From NCBI RefSeq assembly GCF_030439915.1, contig NZ_JAQFJG010000008.1, positions 1 to 64,000 on the forward strand: DNA of 64,000 nt. Direction: 5' to 3'. The position numbers and the translations under genes are program-made. Origin of the DNA: Streptococcus sp. SPS1 (GTDB lineage Bacteria; Bacillota; Bacilli; Lactobacillales; Streptococcaceae). The notes under the pieces were generated by a model. It saw only the letters and a list, made by a program, of their open reading frames with translations. It had not been told where the DNA came from and made no database searches. This document shows positions 1 to 9,152 of the stretch, in pieces. How positions within the stretch are numbered: position 1 is the first letter of the stretch; each line of letters opens with the position of its first letter.

Positions 1-727
1 AGAGGCAAGTGACGAGTCAAGAGCAACGAGGCTTGAACAACGTGAAAGCCAGCGTCTTTAGGCGCTGGCTGGTAATTTGGGCTTATAGACCGGGTACAAA
101 CCACCCGTTAGACGGGTGGTCATGATTGAGAAACGGCTAGGTCTGAAGGTAAATATGACCAAGACTAAGATTACCAGACCAAGAGAGTTGAAATATCTAG
201 GTTTCGGGTTCTGGAAGTCATCAGATGGTTGGAAAAGTCGTCCACATCAAGATAGCGTACAGACTTTCAAGAGAAAACTCAAGAAACTAACGACTCGCAA
301 GTGGAGTATTGACTTGGATAGTCGTATTGAGAAGCTCAATTGGCTTATCCGAGGTTGGATAAACTACTTTTCAATGACGAACATGAAATCAGTCATGGAG
401 AGCATTGATGAACGACTGAGAACACGAATAAGAGTGATTATCTGGAAACAATGGAAGAAGAAATCTAGGCGACTATGGGGATTCCTCAAACTAGGAGTTC
501 CTAAATGGATAGCAGATAAGGTATCTGGCTGGGGCGACCATTATCAATTAGTAGCTCAGAAGTCGGTACTTAAACGTGCTATATCAAAACCAGTCCTTGA
601 AAAACGTGGACTGGTTTCGTGTTTGGATTATTACCTTGAACGACATGCGTTAAAAGTTAGTTGAACCGCCGTATGCCGAACGGCACGTACGGTGGTGTGA
701 GAGGGGCTAGAGATTATCCCCTACTCG
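1..727 (+). mobile_element. Group II intron, 3' part, internally deleted
   Basis: The end of a bacterial group II intron. After the maturase stop, 661-700 has the layout of domain V (paired CCGCCGTATGCC/GGCACGTACGGTGG) followed by a domain VI-like hairpin (AGGGG...CCCCT, about 700-722). Bases 1-115 contain structured intron RNA, including hairpins GCCAGCG/CGCTGGC (48-71) and ACCACCCG/CGGGTGGT (101-120). The sequence then runs straight into the C-terminal part of the maturase gene, so the first half of the reverse transcriptase is missing from inside the element. The 5' end lies outside the window. The exact 3' splice junction near 727 is inferred. Confidence 0.75.
116..664 (+). pseudogene. 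Group II intron reverse transcriptase/maturase, C-terminal remnant
   Basis: About 180 residues match the end of intron-encoded proteins: the stretch around KVNMTKTKITRP and KYLGFGF is the end of the RT palm, followed by the thumb and maturase X domain (LNWLIRGWINYF near residues 78-90; IRVIIWKQWK near 105-114). The family is usually over 400 residues, and the RT motifs with the YADD catalytic aspartates are absent. The preceding bases are intron RNA rather than coding sequence, so this is an internal deletion and not a window-edge effect. It cannot be an active reverse transcriptase. Splicing would need a maturase supplied by another copy. Confidence 0.8.
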
Positions 728-743
728 ATTTTTATAGGTTGTT

Positions 744-1355
744 TCATATTGTAGAATATGAAACTAAGCGATCGATAAAGGGTTTGTAATCAACCTTACT
801 ATAATCTGTCACATCAAACTCAATTAGCTGACCGAGCTGAAAATGATTATACTGCCGCGCTTCGATGATTTCCTTGAAAGCATCTTTCGTGATTAAATCA
901 TCTGCTAGTTCATGGTTTGGCAAAGTGTCACCATTATGATAGTGACTCATAATAAAGCTGATATGTCTGTCAGGAGATAAGTCACGCGCAATCCGGCGTT
1001 CCCATAGAATATCAAAATCTGCTACGAGCCGAATCGTGATAACTTCATAATCAAATTTATTTGCTAAAGTTTCGAGCCTGTCCTTTTGCTTGTAGGAAAA
1101 AGGATACTCGGTCAAGACAAATTGCTTACCAACACCCATATAAACTTCCAAGGCCTGGTAATAATACTCCCAAACACGCTTTTCCAACGTAACCTTTTCC
1201 GTGAGATTGTCAAAACCAACACTCTCTGCCATGTCCTGTTTAAACTCATCAGGCGAAACCGTATAGATTTGTGGAAGAGCGACTTGAATCAAATTGGCCA
1301 AATAACTTTTCCCTGTTGCTGGCGGCCCAGCTAAGAGCAATAAGTATTTCTTCAT
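744..1355 (-). CDS. P-loop NTPase/kinase-like protein
   Basis: A 203-residue protein with a Walker A motif close to the N terminus (LLAGPPATGKS), a hydrophobic strand ending in TEYPF, and arginine-rich lid-like sequence (ERRIARDLSPDRH). This is typical of small AAA/zeta-toxin-like or nucleoside/sugar kinases. The ATG at 1355 is preferred over an in-frame start at 1382 because the latter would overlap the end of the aldolase, whereas 1355 begins 4 bases after the aldolase stop. It is the last gene of the PTS operon, so a sugar-phosphorylating role is possible but unproven. The true substrate is unknown. Confidence 0.75.
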   Translation of the reverse strand: MKKYLLLLAGPPATGKSYLANLIQVALPQIYTVSPDEFKQDMAESVGFDNLTEKVTLEKRVWEYYYQALEVYMGVGKQFVLTEYPFSYKQKDRLETLANKFDYEVITIRLVADFDILWERRIARDLSPDRHISFIMSHYHNGDTLPNHELADDLITKDAFKEIIEARQYNHFQLGQLIEFDVTDYSKVDYKPFIDRLVSYSTI

Positions 1356-1359
1356 AGGC

Positions 1360-2223
1360 TTACCCCAAATTGGTCGGCTCACCTGTATTCATGAAGAGTC
1401 CAATTTTGTGTTTGACGATTTCTTTGACTTTTTGGTTGGCAGGGATGATATTGTGGCGAAGAGACTTATTGACTTCTGTTGCACCAAAAGCATCCTTGGC
1501 TTCTTGTGTCCAGTTGACCAGCAATTCTGTTCCGACATTAAACTTGCGAATACCATTGTTGATTAATTGAGGATAGTCCTCTTCCTTAACACCTGTTCCA
1601 CCGTGGATAACAAGTGGAGTTGGTACAGCTTCGTGGATTTCCTTAAGCAGGGGGATTTTAACATTGGTTTTTGATTTGAATTGACCATGATTGGTGCCAA
1701 TGCCGACTGCAAGTGCGTCTACGCCTGTTTCTCTGACAAAGGTCACTGCATCGGCTGGACGAGTGTACTCTTTATCTTCTTCATTGACAGAGATTCCTTC
1801 TTCTGTTCCACCGATTGTGCCTAGTTCTCCCTCGACAGATACACCTCTTGCATGAGCATATTCTACAACAAGACGAGTTTTTTCGATATTTTCCTTAAAT
1901 GGAAGGTTAGAACCATCAAACATGATACTAGAATAACCTGCATCAATGGCATCCTTAATCGCATCAAAATCTCGCGCATGGTCTAAATGCAGAGCAACGT
2001 CAATCAGCATACTGTTGGCCATTTCTTTGACAACAGCCACGATAACATTGTAGCCGATGTACTTTGCAGTATCAATACTGGTTTGGATAATGATAGGACT
2101 TCCCATTTCTTTTGCTGCTCGTATCATATCGGGCAGCATCTCAAGATTGTGCATGTTGAAGGCACCAATAGTCATATTGAGCTTTTCAGCTGTTTCCGTT
2201 AATTCTTTAATCGTTTTATACAT
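1360..2223 (-). CDS. Class II (zinc) ketose-bisphosphate aldolase
   Basis: 287 residues of the FbaA/GatY/KbaY family, which cleaves fructose- or tagatose-bisphosphate-like sugars to dihydroxyacetone phosphate and an aldehyde. Visible signatures are the zinc-binding HLDHA near residue 79, GELGTIGGTEEG near 132-143, a second metal-site histidine in GTNHGQFK, and HGGTGV near 207-212. A clear ribosome site (GAAAGGAC) precedes the ATG. It lies in a PTS operon downstream of EIIC and a TPR gene, so it probably cleaves the phosphorylated product of the imported sugar rather than serving as the glycolytic aldolase. Substrate specificity cannot be read from sequence alone. Confidence 0.9.
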   Translation of the reverse strand: MYKTIKELTETAEKLNMTIGAFNMHNLEMLPDMIRAAKEMGSPIIIQTSIDTAKYIGYNVIVAVVKEMANSMLIDVALHLDHARDFDAIKDAIDAGYSSIMFDGSNLPFKENIEKTRLVVEYAHARGVSVEGELGTIGGTEEGISVNEEDKEYTRPADAVTFVRETGVDALAVGIGTNHGQFKSKTNVKIPLLKEIHEAVPTPLVIHGGTGVKEEDYPQLINNGIRKFNVGTELLVNWTQEAKDAFGATEVNKSLRHNIIPANQKVKEIVKHKIGLFMNTGEPTNLG

Positions 2224-2234
2224 AATTGTCCTTT

Positions 2235-2633
2235 CTAACGAGACAGGGTTACTTTTTTGGCGATATTGCGCATGTCATCCATTTTAGACATATAGTAGTC
2301 AATGCCTTCACTATCGCGATTTTTAGCAGCTTCTGCTCGCTTCGCATTGTAGAGTGCCATGAGTTTCTTATAGCCGTCTCCCATGGAAAGCTGAGCTTCT
2401 AGGCTCTTTTCAAGTGTCTCAATGGCTTGGTTCACCTCACCAAGTTCCCCATAGAGGAGGCCGAGGCGTTCATAAGCCTCAGCCAAGTCTTTATTTTCTG
2501 TTAGAGATGTCAGCTTGCTTTTCTCCTCCTCCACTTTTTCAAGGAGTTTCGCACGTTCTTCCTCAGATAAAAGGACTTCCTCTACAGGTTTCTTAGCTTG
2601 TTTCGGTTCTTTTTTCTTAAAAAATCCAAACAT
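2235..2633 (-). CDS. Small TPR-like protein of PTS operon
   Basis: 132 residues. A basic N terminus (MFGFFKKKEPKQ) is followed by a charged helical segment and one or two tetratricopeptide-like helices (LAEAYERLGLLYGELGEVNQ, residues about 50-69). No catalytic motif is visible and no membrane segment. It sits between EIIC and the aldolase with 11-14 base gaps, so it is co-transcribed. Its role is unknown; a protein-protein adaptor is the plain reading of a TPR fold. Confidence 0.7.
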   Translation of the reverse strand: MFGFFKKKEPKQAKKPVEEVLLSEEERAKLLEKVEEEKSKLTSLTENKDLAEAYERLGLLYGELGEVNQAIETLEKSLEAQLSMGDGYKKLMALYNAKRAEAAKNRDSEGIDYYMSKMDDMRNIAKKVTLSR

Positions 2634-2647
2634 AACGCTACCTCAAC

Positions 2648-3931
2648 TTAGAACATCTTAAAGATTGGGTTCAAAATCCAAGCGTATAGAAGGGCTGCTA
2701 CAACCGTATCAACGTCTGTTGCAGTTGCATTCACAAATCCAAGCTGGTTGAAGGCTGTTACCAAGAGTGCTGGGAGCAAGGTGATAAAGAATCCGTGTGC
2801 AATACCACCGATAATAGCACCACGACGGCCACCTGTTGCATTACCAAAGATACCCGCTGTACCACCTGCAAAGAAATTGGTCAACATACCTGGCAAAATC
2901 ATAGCTAGTCCGAACATCGGAAGGACAAACATAGCAATCAAGGTACCGATGGTTGTTGTAATGAAACCAAGGATAACAGCATTTGGCGAATAAGGGAAGA
3001 AGACAGGGCAGTCAAGGGCTGGAATAGCATCTGGAACTAATTTCATAGCGATACCGCGGAAGGCAGGTACAATCTCAGCCAAGAGCAGACGAACACCAGC
3101 TAAGAGGATATAGACACCTACTACAAACTGAATAGCCTGCATAAAGGCATACACAATGTAGTTTTGTGTACCAGTATCTACTGCACTAGATCCAGCAAAG
3201 AGTGCTGTGATGATAAACATGGGTACCATAACGACCATTACAGATAGGTAGGTATCTTGCAAGAAATCAAAAGCTTTTGGCAATTCAATCTCTTCGATTG
3301 ATTTTTTATTTTCACCACGCTCGCCAAAGAGTTTCGCAATGCCAGCTTCAAAAAGATAACCAATTGTACAGAAATGTCCAAGAGCAATATCATTTGAACC
3401 AGTGACTTTTCGGATAATTGGTTGAGCAATGGCTGGCATGGCAACTGTAAAGAAGCCGCCGACAACACCACCAACAAGAATAAGTATAAAGCCACGCAAA
3501 CCCGCAGCGTAACCAAATACAGTTGTCATTGTTGACATCCATAGTAAAGCTTGACCAGTCAAGAAGATATATTTCCACTTCGTCACCCGAGCAAAGATGA
3601 TATTAAAGATAAAAATTGCTAAGAAGGTCAAGGCAATTGAGCTACCAAGCCCCAATTCGTTCATGGCTTGGCCATTGATAGCTTCAATAGAAGGAACAAT
3701 CCCCTGTGTATGAAAACCTTTTTGGAAGATTTCGCCAAAGTAAACCAGACTGGCTACGATAACACTTGAACCTGCACTCAGTACTTGGAATCCAAGTAAG
3801 GTTTTCAAGGTTCCAGAGATGACTTGCCCTACGGATTTCTTTTGTAAGAGCAAGCCTAGCATAGCAATCAATGCAATAGTGATAGATGCCTGGGTCAAGA
3901 TATTATTGATAATAAAATTGATAATGGTCAT
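2648..3931 (-). CDS. PTS EIIC permease, UlaA/SgaT-like
   Basis: 427 residues with about ten to twelve hydrophobic segments. It resembles the ascorbate-type EIIC family (UlaA/SgaT), the membrane channel that moves a sugar or sugar acid as it is phosphorylated. Family-like features include the N-terminal helix INFIINNILTQASI, the glycine-rich GFQVLSAGSSVIVASLVYFG, and loops such as PALDCPVFFPYSPNAV. It is located 21 bases downstream of a matching EIIB and belongs to the same reverse-strand operon. The operon has no free EIIA; that domain is fused to the regulator. Substrate is undetermined: the aldolase partner argues against plain ascorbate catabolism. Confidence 0.88.
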   Translation of the reverse strand: MTIINFIINNILTQASITIALIAMLGLLLQKKSVGQVISGTLKTLLGFQVLSAGSSVIVASLVYFGEIFQKGFHTQGIVPSIEAINGQAMNELGLGSSIALTFLAIFIFNIIFARVTKWKYIFLTGQALLWMSTMTTVFGYAAGLRGFILILVGGVVGGFFTVAMPAIAQPIIRKVTGSNDIALGHFCTIGYLFEAGIAKLFGERGENKKSIEEIELPKAFDFLQDTYLSVMVVMVPMFIITALFAGSSAVDTGTQNYIVYAFMQAIQFVVGVYILLAGVRLLLAEIVPAFRGIAMKLVPDAIPALDCPVFFPYSPNAVILGFITTTIGTLIAMFVLPMFGLAMILPGMLTNFFAGGTAGIFGNATGGRRGAIIGGIAHGFFITLLPALLVTAFNQLGFVNATATDVDTVVAALLYAWILNPIFKMF

Positions 3932-3952
3932 CCTAATTCTCCTTTACTAATA

Positions 3953-4261
3953 TTAAACGATCCCCTTGTTCTGCAAGATTGGGATAAGTTTTTCTTCAAT
4001 TTCAGCTGACGAGACAATGTTCTTTAAATAAACAATAGGTGTCACAGTCTCATCAATAGAGAACTGTTCAAATTGTTTTTTAAAGTTTTGCGCTGTGATA
4101 ATCACATCCGCTGGCATTGAAGCAGCTGTCGAAATATCAACATGGTCCAATTTGGCATCTACCTTGTATTTATTTAATACATCTTCTGCTGCCATTTGTG
4201 CGGCAAAGCTGGAACCGAGACCAGCACCGCAGACAAATAAAATTATCGCTTTATTTCCCAT
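3953..4261 (-). CDS. PTS EIIB component
   Basis: 102 residues starting MGNKAIILFVCGAGLGSS: a cysteine (Cys11) in the phosphocysteine P-loop CGAGLGSS, as in lactose/ascorbate/galactitol-type EIIB. It relays phosphate from EIIA to the sugar bound by EIIC. A strong ribosome site (AAAGGAGG) precedes the ATG, which overlaps the last 19 bases of the regulator gene, so the two are translated from one mRNA. Confidence 0.9.
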   Translation of the reverse strand: MGNKAIILFVCGAGLGSSFAAQMAAEDVLNKYKVDAKLDHVDISTAASMPADVIITAQNFKKQFEQFSIDETVTPIVYLKNIVSSAEIEEKLIPILQNKGIV

Positions 4262-6330
4262 TGTTTTTCCTCCTTTGAATGGAATAAAATTTGTTTTACA
4301 GTTTCAACATCTCGGGCTTTTCCAAGCTCATCGATTTTTTCTTCATTTTGGATTAGAGACACCAAACTTTTCATGATATTCAAATGTGAGAATGAATCGA
4401 TCGCAGACAAACAAAAGACAATTTGAACTTGTTGTTCTTCCTCCACACCAAAAGAAACTGGTGTTTCAAAAATCGTCAAACTAAGTCCCAATTTATTTGC
4501 CCCGTCTTCTGGACGAGCGTGAGCAAGTGCCAAATGGGGTCCAATGACAATGTATGGACCGTATTTATTAACGCCATCAATCATAGCATCTATATAAATC
4601 GGCTCAATAATCTGCTCACTAAGTAAAGGTTCTGAAACGACTTTAATCGCTTCTTGCCAGCTATACTCTCCACTCACAATCGAAATATGGAGATCCGTTA
4701 ATATATCTTGAATCATAGGTTGTACCTCCCTTCTATTTACATCTAAAGCGTATTTAGAAAAAACACTCTCAAATTTAGTATAGATTTCTCTTGAAACCTC
4801 AAGACCTTGATCTCTAATCAAATGCAAGATGTCTAAAAACATTCTGGTATAATCTTGCTTTTTGTTTGTAATTCGTCGTGCTGATTGATGCTGACTCAGA
4901 AAATGGTGAATAGCAATTTTTGTGTCCTCTTGGATGATAGAATCGAGCACCAGCACTGGCTTGTGGTCATATTGAATATCAACGGTTGAAAAGACCAAAT
5001 CAACATCTAACTTGTCAATAATTGAAATCTCTCTTGAGCTGAGAATGGCAATGACTTCAATATTGAAAAATTCCTTTAAATTCTCAGCTAGTAACATCCC
5101 TGTGGCCATACCATGATTGCATATGACAACAGCCCGATACCAAACATCATTTTCTTGGTTGATTTCACTAAAAACAGCTGAAAAATGAATGGTTAAGAAA
5201 GCAAGTTCATCTTCAGTGATGTCTTTTCCCAACATCAGCTCCAATCTTTCAGTAAACTCTGTTACTGCATCGTAGATTAAGCCATAAGACTTTTTCACCC
5301 TATCTTTTAGAGGATTTGTCAATTGAACGTCATTTTCAACACGGGCAACCATACTTACCAAGTGATTGTATAATCCTTGTTGTAAGCTATTTTCTTTCTT
5401 GGTAAAGGGGATACCTGTCCTGTGTTCCACATAGTCAATCAGCTGAAGAATAAAGACTTGCAATTGTCCCCAATTGCTCGGACTATCTGAAGTAATCATT
5501 TTGAAGGATTTTAGAATATAACCGATGTAGGAAATTTCCTGATTGGGAACAGCTAATCGATAAATCCTGCAGATTTCTTCCAGAAATTCTTGTAAGTTAG
5601 TTTCCTCAACATATTCACTTTCATGGGCAACATATTGTTTTTTCTCCACCCTGCGGATCCAGATGATTGTAAACAGAATGAAATTTCTCCGATACAGGTC
5701 ATCTCCTGTTTCTGTAATTGTCCTGCTAAAAATAGCATTGACTTTTCCAAACAGATTTTCTGGCAGATATTCTGAGACAATATTCATTTTCCCAGTTCCG
5801 GCTTGCATGTCGTTTTTAGTCAGTTCTGGATTGATTAAAGAGTACAATATTGTACGGATAATCGATTCCTTGGCTTCAAACAGGAGTCCTTGCTTGGGGT
5901 GACTAACCACTTGGATGCCGAAGCTCTGCAATTTCTGACGAATCTGTCTCATATCCTCATCAATAGAAGATTTGGAAACATGGTATTTTCTTTCCTTTTG
6001 CGTGAGAAAAACTGGCTGATTTCCTAAACCGATATCGAGGATAATATCCAAAATCCTTTCTTCTCTTGTCAGATATTCATTGAGAGAAACTTCAAACACG
6101 AGCTGTTTTATGGTATGGGTTTCTTCCTCTGTCAACTCGATGAAATATCCTTGAGAGCGTTTCTGTTGGACAAATGGAAGCTGGTGTTCTTGCAAGTATT
6201 CATTGATTTCACCTATATCATTACGAATGGTGCGAAAACTCACATCATACTCTTCACTCAATCTTTCAACACTCACAGGAAGTTCGGAGATAATAATTTT
6301 ATTTAAAATGGCGGCCGTTCTTTCTTTCAT
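4243..6330 (-). CDS. PRD-containing transcription activator with EIIB- and EIIA-like domains
   Basis: 695 residues with the ManR/MtlR/BglG-type layout: N-terminal winged HTH (about 1-65, VSFRTIRNDIGEINEYL), a second HTH region, two PTS regulation domains (about 180-400), a GatB-like EIIB domain with cysteine in VVICNHGMATG, and a C-terminal EIIA domain with an active-site histidine in LALAHARPEDG. The start at 6330 is chosen over 6378 because GGAGGGGA precedes it. The EIIA domain may both regulate this protein and act as the phosphate donor for the downstream EIIB, since no free EIIA is seen. First gene of the operon, so probably autoregulated. Confidence 0.88.
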   Translation of the reverse strand: MKERTAAILNKIIISELPVSVERLSEEYDVSFRTIRNDIGEINEYLQEHQLPFVQQKRSQGYFIELTEEETHTIKQLVFEVSLNEYLTREERILDIILDIGLGNQPVFLTQKERKYHVSKSSIDEDMRQIRQKLQSFGIQVVSHPKQGLLFEAKESIIRTILYSLINPELTKNDMQAGTGKMNIVSEYLPENLFGKVNAIFSRTITETGDDLYRRNFILFTIIWIRRVEKKQYVAHESEYVEETNLQEFLEEICRIYRLAVPNQEISYIGYILKSFKMITSDSPSNWGQLQVFILQLIDYVEHRTGIPFTKKENSLQQGLYNHLVSMVARVENDVQLTNPLKDRVKKSYGLIYDAVTEFTERLELMLGKDITEDELAFLTIHFSAVFSEINQENDVWYRAVVICNHGMATGMLLAENLKEFFNIEVIAILSSREISIIDKLDVDLVFSTVDIQYDHKPVLVLDSIIQEDTKIAIHHFLSQHQSARRITNKKQDYTRMFLDILHLIRDQGLEVSREIYTKFESVFSKYALDVNRREVQPMIQDILTDLHISIVSGEYSWQEAIKVVSEPLLSEQIIEPIYIDAMIDGVNKYGPYIVIGPHLALAHARPEDGANKLGLSLTIFETPVSFGVEEEQQVQIVFCLSAIDSFSHLNIMKSLVSLIQNEEKIDELGKARDVETVKQILFHSKEEKQWEIKR

Positions 6331-6400
6331 TTCTCCCCTCCTTCTTGATACTTTAATTGTAAAACATTTGACGTTCAAATTGTAGTAGATATTTTTGCAA

Positions 6401-6631
6401 CTAAAAAAGGAAGAAAAGTAAGCGTTTGCCTTTTAGCAAAAAATAAGTAACGACAACAGATATAACTGTTATCGTCAACAATAACAGTAACCAGTGATTT
6501 TCTTCAAAACTTAGCAAGTAATGATAAGCAGGTTGCTTCATAAAAGAAACTTCTGTCTCTGATACCCACTTTTCTGCGAAAAATGGCAAACTGTAACAGA
6601 GCAATACAGCAATTAAAAGAAATATTTTCAT
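6401..6631 (-). CDS. Small hydrophobic membrane protein
   Basis: 76 residues with two membrane segments: an N-terminal one (IFLLIAVLLCYSLPFF) and a C-terminal one (LLLLLTITVISVVVTYFLL) followed by a short basic end. The N-terminal segment could also be a signal peptide. Not recognised. It precedes the PTS regulator on the same strand with 70 bases between, so co-transcription is possible. Confidence 0.5.
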   Translation of the reverse strand: MKIFLLIAVLLCYSLPFFAEKWVSETEVSFMKQPAYHYLLSFEENHWLLLLLTITVISVVVTYFLLKGKRLLFFLF

Positions 6632-6770
6632 GTCAAACTTCCTCTCCTATCAAGGGCAATAACTGAACCAATTCCTCCGACTCTTTAATCCTTTTCTTCA
6701 TGACCATTATATCATAGCTTTATATTTCTATATATTTCCTGTCTGTCATTTTACACCTTTAATTAAAGAT

Positions 6771-7809
6771 AAATTGCAAGAATAAGTGCAACATTTACTC
6801 GAACTCATCCTCTAGAGCTTCACTAGCAGTTCTGTAAGCTAAACATTTTCGTGGTCGGTGAATAAAGCCTTGTTCAAAGCCTCATCATAGATAGCGGCTA
6901 AATCTGTTTTCTTTGGGAAACATTCTCTTAGTAAGCCATTTGCGTTTTCATCGCTTCCTCTCTACCAGGATGGATAGGCGTCCGCAAAGAAAAAGGAAAT
7001 TCCTAAATTCTCTACCAGAGGATAGCAGGCAAACTCTTTTCCCCTGTCTGAAGTGAAGGTTTTAAGAGCCTCTTTTGGAAATAGCTTACAAAGTTGTTCG
7101 ATAGCTGAAAACATGGATTTGGCTCTTCTGTCTGGTATCTTGAAAGCTAAGTAAAAGCGCGTTTTTCGCTCTAGGAAGGTCGCTAAACAGCCCTTGTTTT
7201 TGCCTCTGGAAGACACCACAGTATCGAGCTCCCAGTGGCCAAAGGTCTCACGATTCCTGACCTCTTTAGGACGTTTGGCAATCGGCGTACCAATCCTAAA
7301 TGTTCCACGTGTTTCTTTGGGTTGTCGAGTTTTTCCTTTACGACGAAGGACACTTAAATCCAGATCAATCAAACCATCATAGAGCCAGTTATAGATAGTT
7401 TTAAAAGCTACCATTGGCTTTTGTTCAAGCTGATAGTGGCCACAAATCTGTTCAGGCGACCAGGAGGATTTTAAACCGTCCTCAATTTTCTTTTTCAACT
7501 TTGGTGTCAAACGAGACTTTCGACCTTTTTGCTTAGCTCTGTGGTCGTACTGTTCCTGTGCTAAGGCTGCGGAATAACCATTTTGGCATCGTCTTACCTC
7601 TCTTGAAATAGTAGACTTATGGACGCCAAGTTTATTTGCAATTTGACAAGGTTTCAAACCTAATTCCAAGTAGGTTTCTATCTTTATTCGGTCGGTTATG
7701 GTAAGATGGGAGTAGCTCATAGTTTTCCCCTGGAGTCTGTTTGTGTGGTTACTTACAGTTTACACCAATGAAACGCAATGAGTTTTTTGTTGCACTATAT
7801 TTTACACTA
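6771..7809 (-). mobile_element. IS30-family insertion sequence, degraded
   Basis: About 1.04 kb bounded by imperfect inverted repeats at 6771-6793 and 7787-7809. Their inner ends share AGTGCAACA, and 16 of 23 positions match. Inside is one IS30-type transposase gene read on the minus strand, broken at two places. The size fits the IS30 family. No convincing target duplication was found. Confidence 0.75.
6795..7720 (-). pseudogene. IS30-family transposase, broken
   Basis: The N-terminal 250 residues are intact: an HTH region (LTITDRIKIETYLELG, KLGVHKSTISREVRRC) and an IS30 catalytic core with the first Asp in HWELDTVV and the second in FTSDRGKEF. Then TGG is followed by TAG at 6962-6964, where the family normally reads SWQRGSNEN, so a glutamine codon has become a stop. 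The same frame continues RGSDENANGLLRE and ends at a stop after DHENV. The family ending (RPRKCLAYRT...) resumes in another frame and stops at 6795, so there is also a frameshift. The third catalytic residue lies beyond the nonsense codon. Inactive. Confidence 0.88.
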
Positions 7810-7955
7810 TCTTTAGAGAAGATCTTTCTATGTCATTCTTCATTATTTTTGTTTTATATTCTTTGTTGTTTTCTTATCTAATCCATGGTTATTTCAGACT
7901 AAAAAGGAAATATCAAGTAGATGGAAGGTGAGTTTCTCGGTCTGTAGACTGATTT

Positions 7956-7982
7956 TTAGCACTCTTGATAAAAGAGTGCTAA
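7956..7982 (+). promoter_or_regulatory. CIRCE operator 1 (HrcA-binding)
   Basis: Perfect TTAGCACTC - 9 bases - GAGTGCTAA inverted repeat, the HrcA operator. It lies upstream of the -35 box of the heat-shock promoter. Confidence 0.97.
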
Positions 7983-7999
7983 TTTTTTGAGTTTTTATC

Positions 8000-8027
8000 T
8001 TGACATTCTCTTCTAAGGGTGTATAAT
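8000..8027 (+). promoter_or_regulatory. Sigma-A promoter of hrcA-grpE-dnaK
   Basis: TTGACA (8000-8005), 16-base spacer, TATAAT (8022-8027). It sits between the two CIRCE elements, so HrcA can block both polymerase binding and early elongation. Confidence 0.95.
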
Positions 8028-8038
8028 AGAATTATAAG

Positions 8039-8065
8039 TTAGCACTTGAGTGTATCGAGTGCTAA
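8039..8065 (+). promoter_or_regulatory. CIRCE operator 2 (HrcA-binding)
   Basis: TTAGCACTT - 9 bases - GAGTGCTAA, one mismatch from the perfect repeat. It covers the expected transcription start and lies just before the hrcA ribosome site. Confidence 0.96.
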
Positions 8066-8091
8066 TTGGTCAGACAGAGAGGAGTGATGAG

Positions 8092-9126
8092 GTGGTTACA
8101 GAGCGTCAGCAGGATATTTTAAATCTGATTATTGACATCTTTACCAAAACGCACGAACCTGTCGGATCCAAAGCCTTGCAAGAGTCTATTAACTCTAGCA
8201 GTGCAACCATTCGTAATGACATGGCGGCTTTAGAAAAGCAAGGTTTGCTTGAGAAGGCTCATACTTCAAGCGGTCGGATGCCAAGTGTTGCTGGTTTTCA
8301 GTACTATGTGAAACACTCACTGGATTTTGATCGACTGGCTGAAAATGAGGTTTACGAGATTGTCAAAGCCTTTGATCAGGAATTCTTCAAGCTAGAGGAT
8401 ATTCTGCAAGAAGCTGCTAATCTACTGACAGACCTGAGTGGCTGTACGGTAGTGGCACTGGATGTTGAGCCGAGCAGGCAACGTTTGACAGCCTTTGATA
8501 TCGTTGTTTTGGGGCAACATACAGCCTTGGCAGTATTTACCCTAGACGAATCGCGCACGGTTACCAGTCAATTTCTGATTCCAAGGAACTTCTTGCAGGA
8601 GGATTTGCTGAAACTGAAGAGTATCATTCAGGAACGTTTCCTCGGCCACACCGTTCTAGATATTCACTACAAGATTCGGACGGAGATTCCGCAGATTATC
8701 CAGCGTTACTTTACAACGACGGATAATGTTATCGATCTCTTTGAACACATCTTTAAGGAAATGTTCAACGAAAACATTGTGGTGGCGGGCAAGGTTAATC
8801 TCTTGAATTTTGCCAATCTGGCAGCTTATCAGTTCTTTGACCAACCGCAAAAGGTGGCTCTGGAGATTCGTGAGGGGTTGCGTGAGGATCAGATGCAAAA
8901 CGTCCGTGTTGCAGACAGTCAAGAGTCCTGTCTAGCTGACCTAGCGGTGATTAGTAGCAAGTTCCTCATTCCTTATCGGGGAGTTGGAATTCTAGCCATT
9001 ATCGGTCCTGTTAATCTGGATTACCAACAGCTAATCAACCAAGTCAATGTGGTCAACCGTGTTTTGACCATGAAGTTGACAGATTTTTACCGCTACCTCA
9101 GCAGTAATCATTACGAAGTACATTAA
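8092..9126 (+). CDS. hrcA: Heat-inducible transcription repressor HrcA
   Basis: 344 residues. It represses class I heat-shock genes by binding CIRCE. The N-terminal winged helix is visible ([43 protein letters not shown]), followed by the GAF-like dimerisation region. The GTG at 8092 is chosen: GAGGAGTGATGAG precedes it and the product has the usual family length. An upstream in-frame GTG at 8050 would lie inside the CIRCE operator and is rejected. It is the first gene of the operon it represses; folding by GroE normally sets its activity. Confidence 0.97.
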   Translation: MVTERQQDILNLIIDIFTKTHEPVGSKALQESINSSSATIRNDMAALEKQGLLEKAHTSSGRMPSVAGFQYYVKHSLDFDRLAENEVYEIVKAFDQEFFKLEDILQEAANLLTDLSGCTVVALDVEPSRQRLTAFDIVVLGQHTALAVFTLDESRTVTSQFLIPRNFLQEDLLKLKSIIQERFLGHTVLDIHYKIRTEIPQIIQRYFTTTDNVIDLFEHIFKEMFNENIVVAGKVNLLNFANLAAYQFFDQPQKVALEIREGLREDQMQNVRVADSQESCLADLAVISSKFLIPYRGVGILAIIGPVNLDYQQLINQVNVVNRVLTMKLTDFYRYLSSNHYEVH

Positions 9127-9152
9127 GATTGAAATCATTAAAGGAGGCGAAA

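Noticed and set aside
1086..2287. Several forward-strand frames opposite the kinase-like, aldolase and TPR genes
   Set aside because: They are shadows of the well-supported reverse-strand genes.
6740..7830. Target-site duplication for the IS30 element
   Set aside because: CTTTA-like words occur near both ends, but not directly abutting both inverted repeats, so no duplication is claimed.
8050..8091. Longer hrcA start at GTG 8050
   Set aside because: It lies within the CIRCE operator; GTG 8092 has a strong ribosome site and gives the family length.
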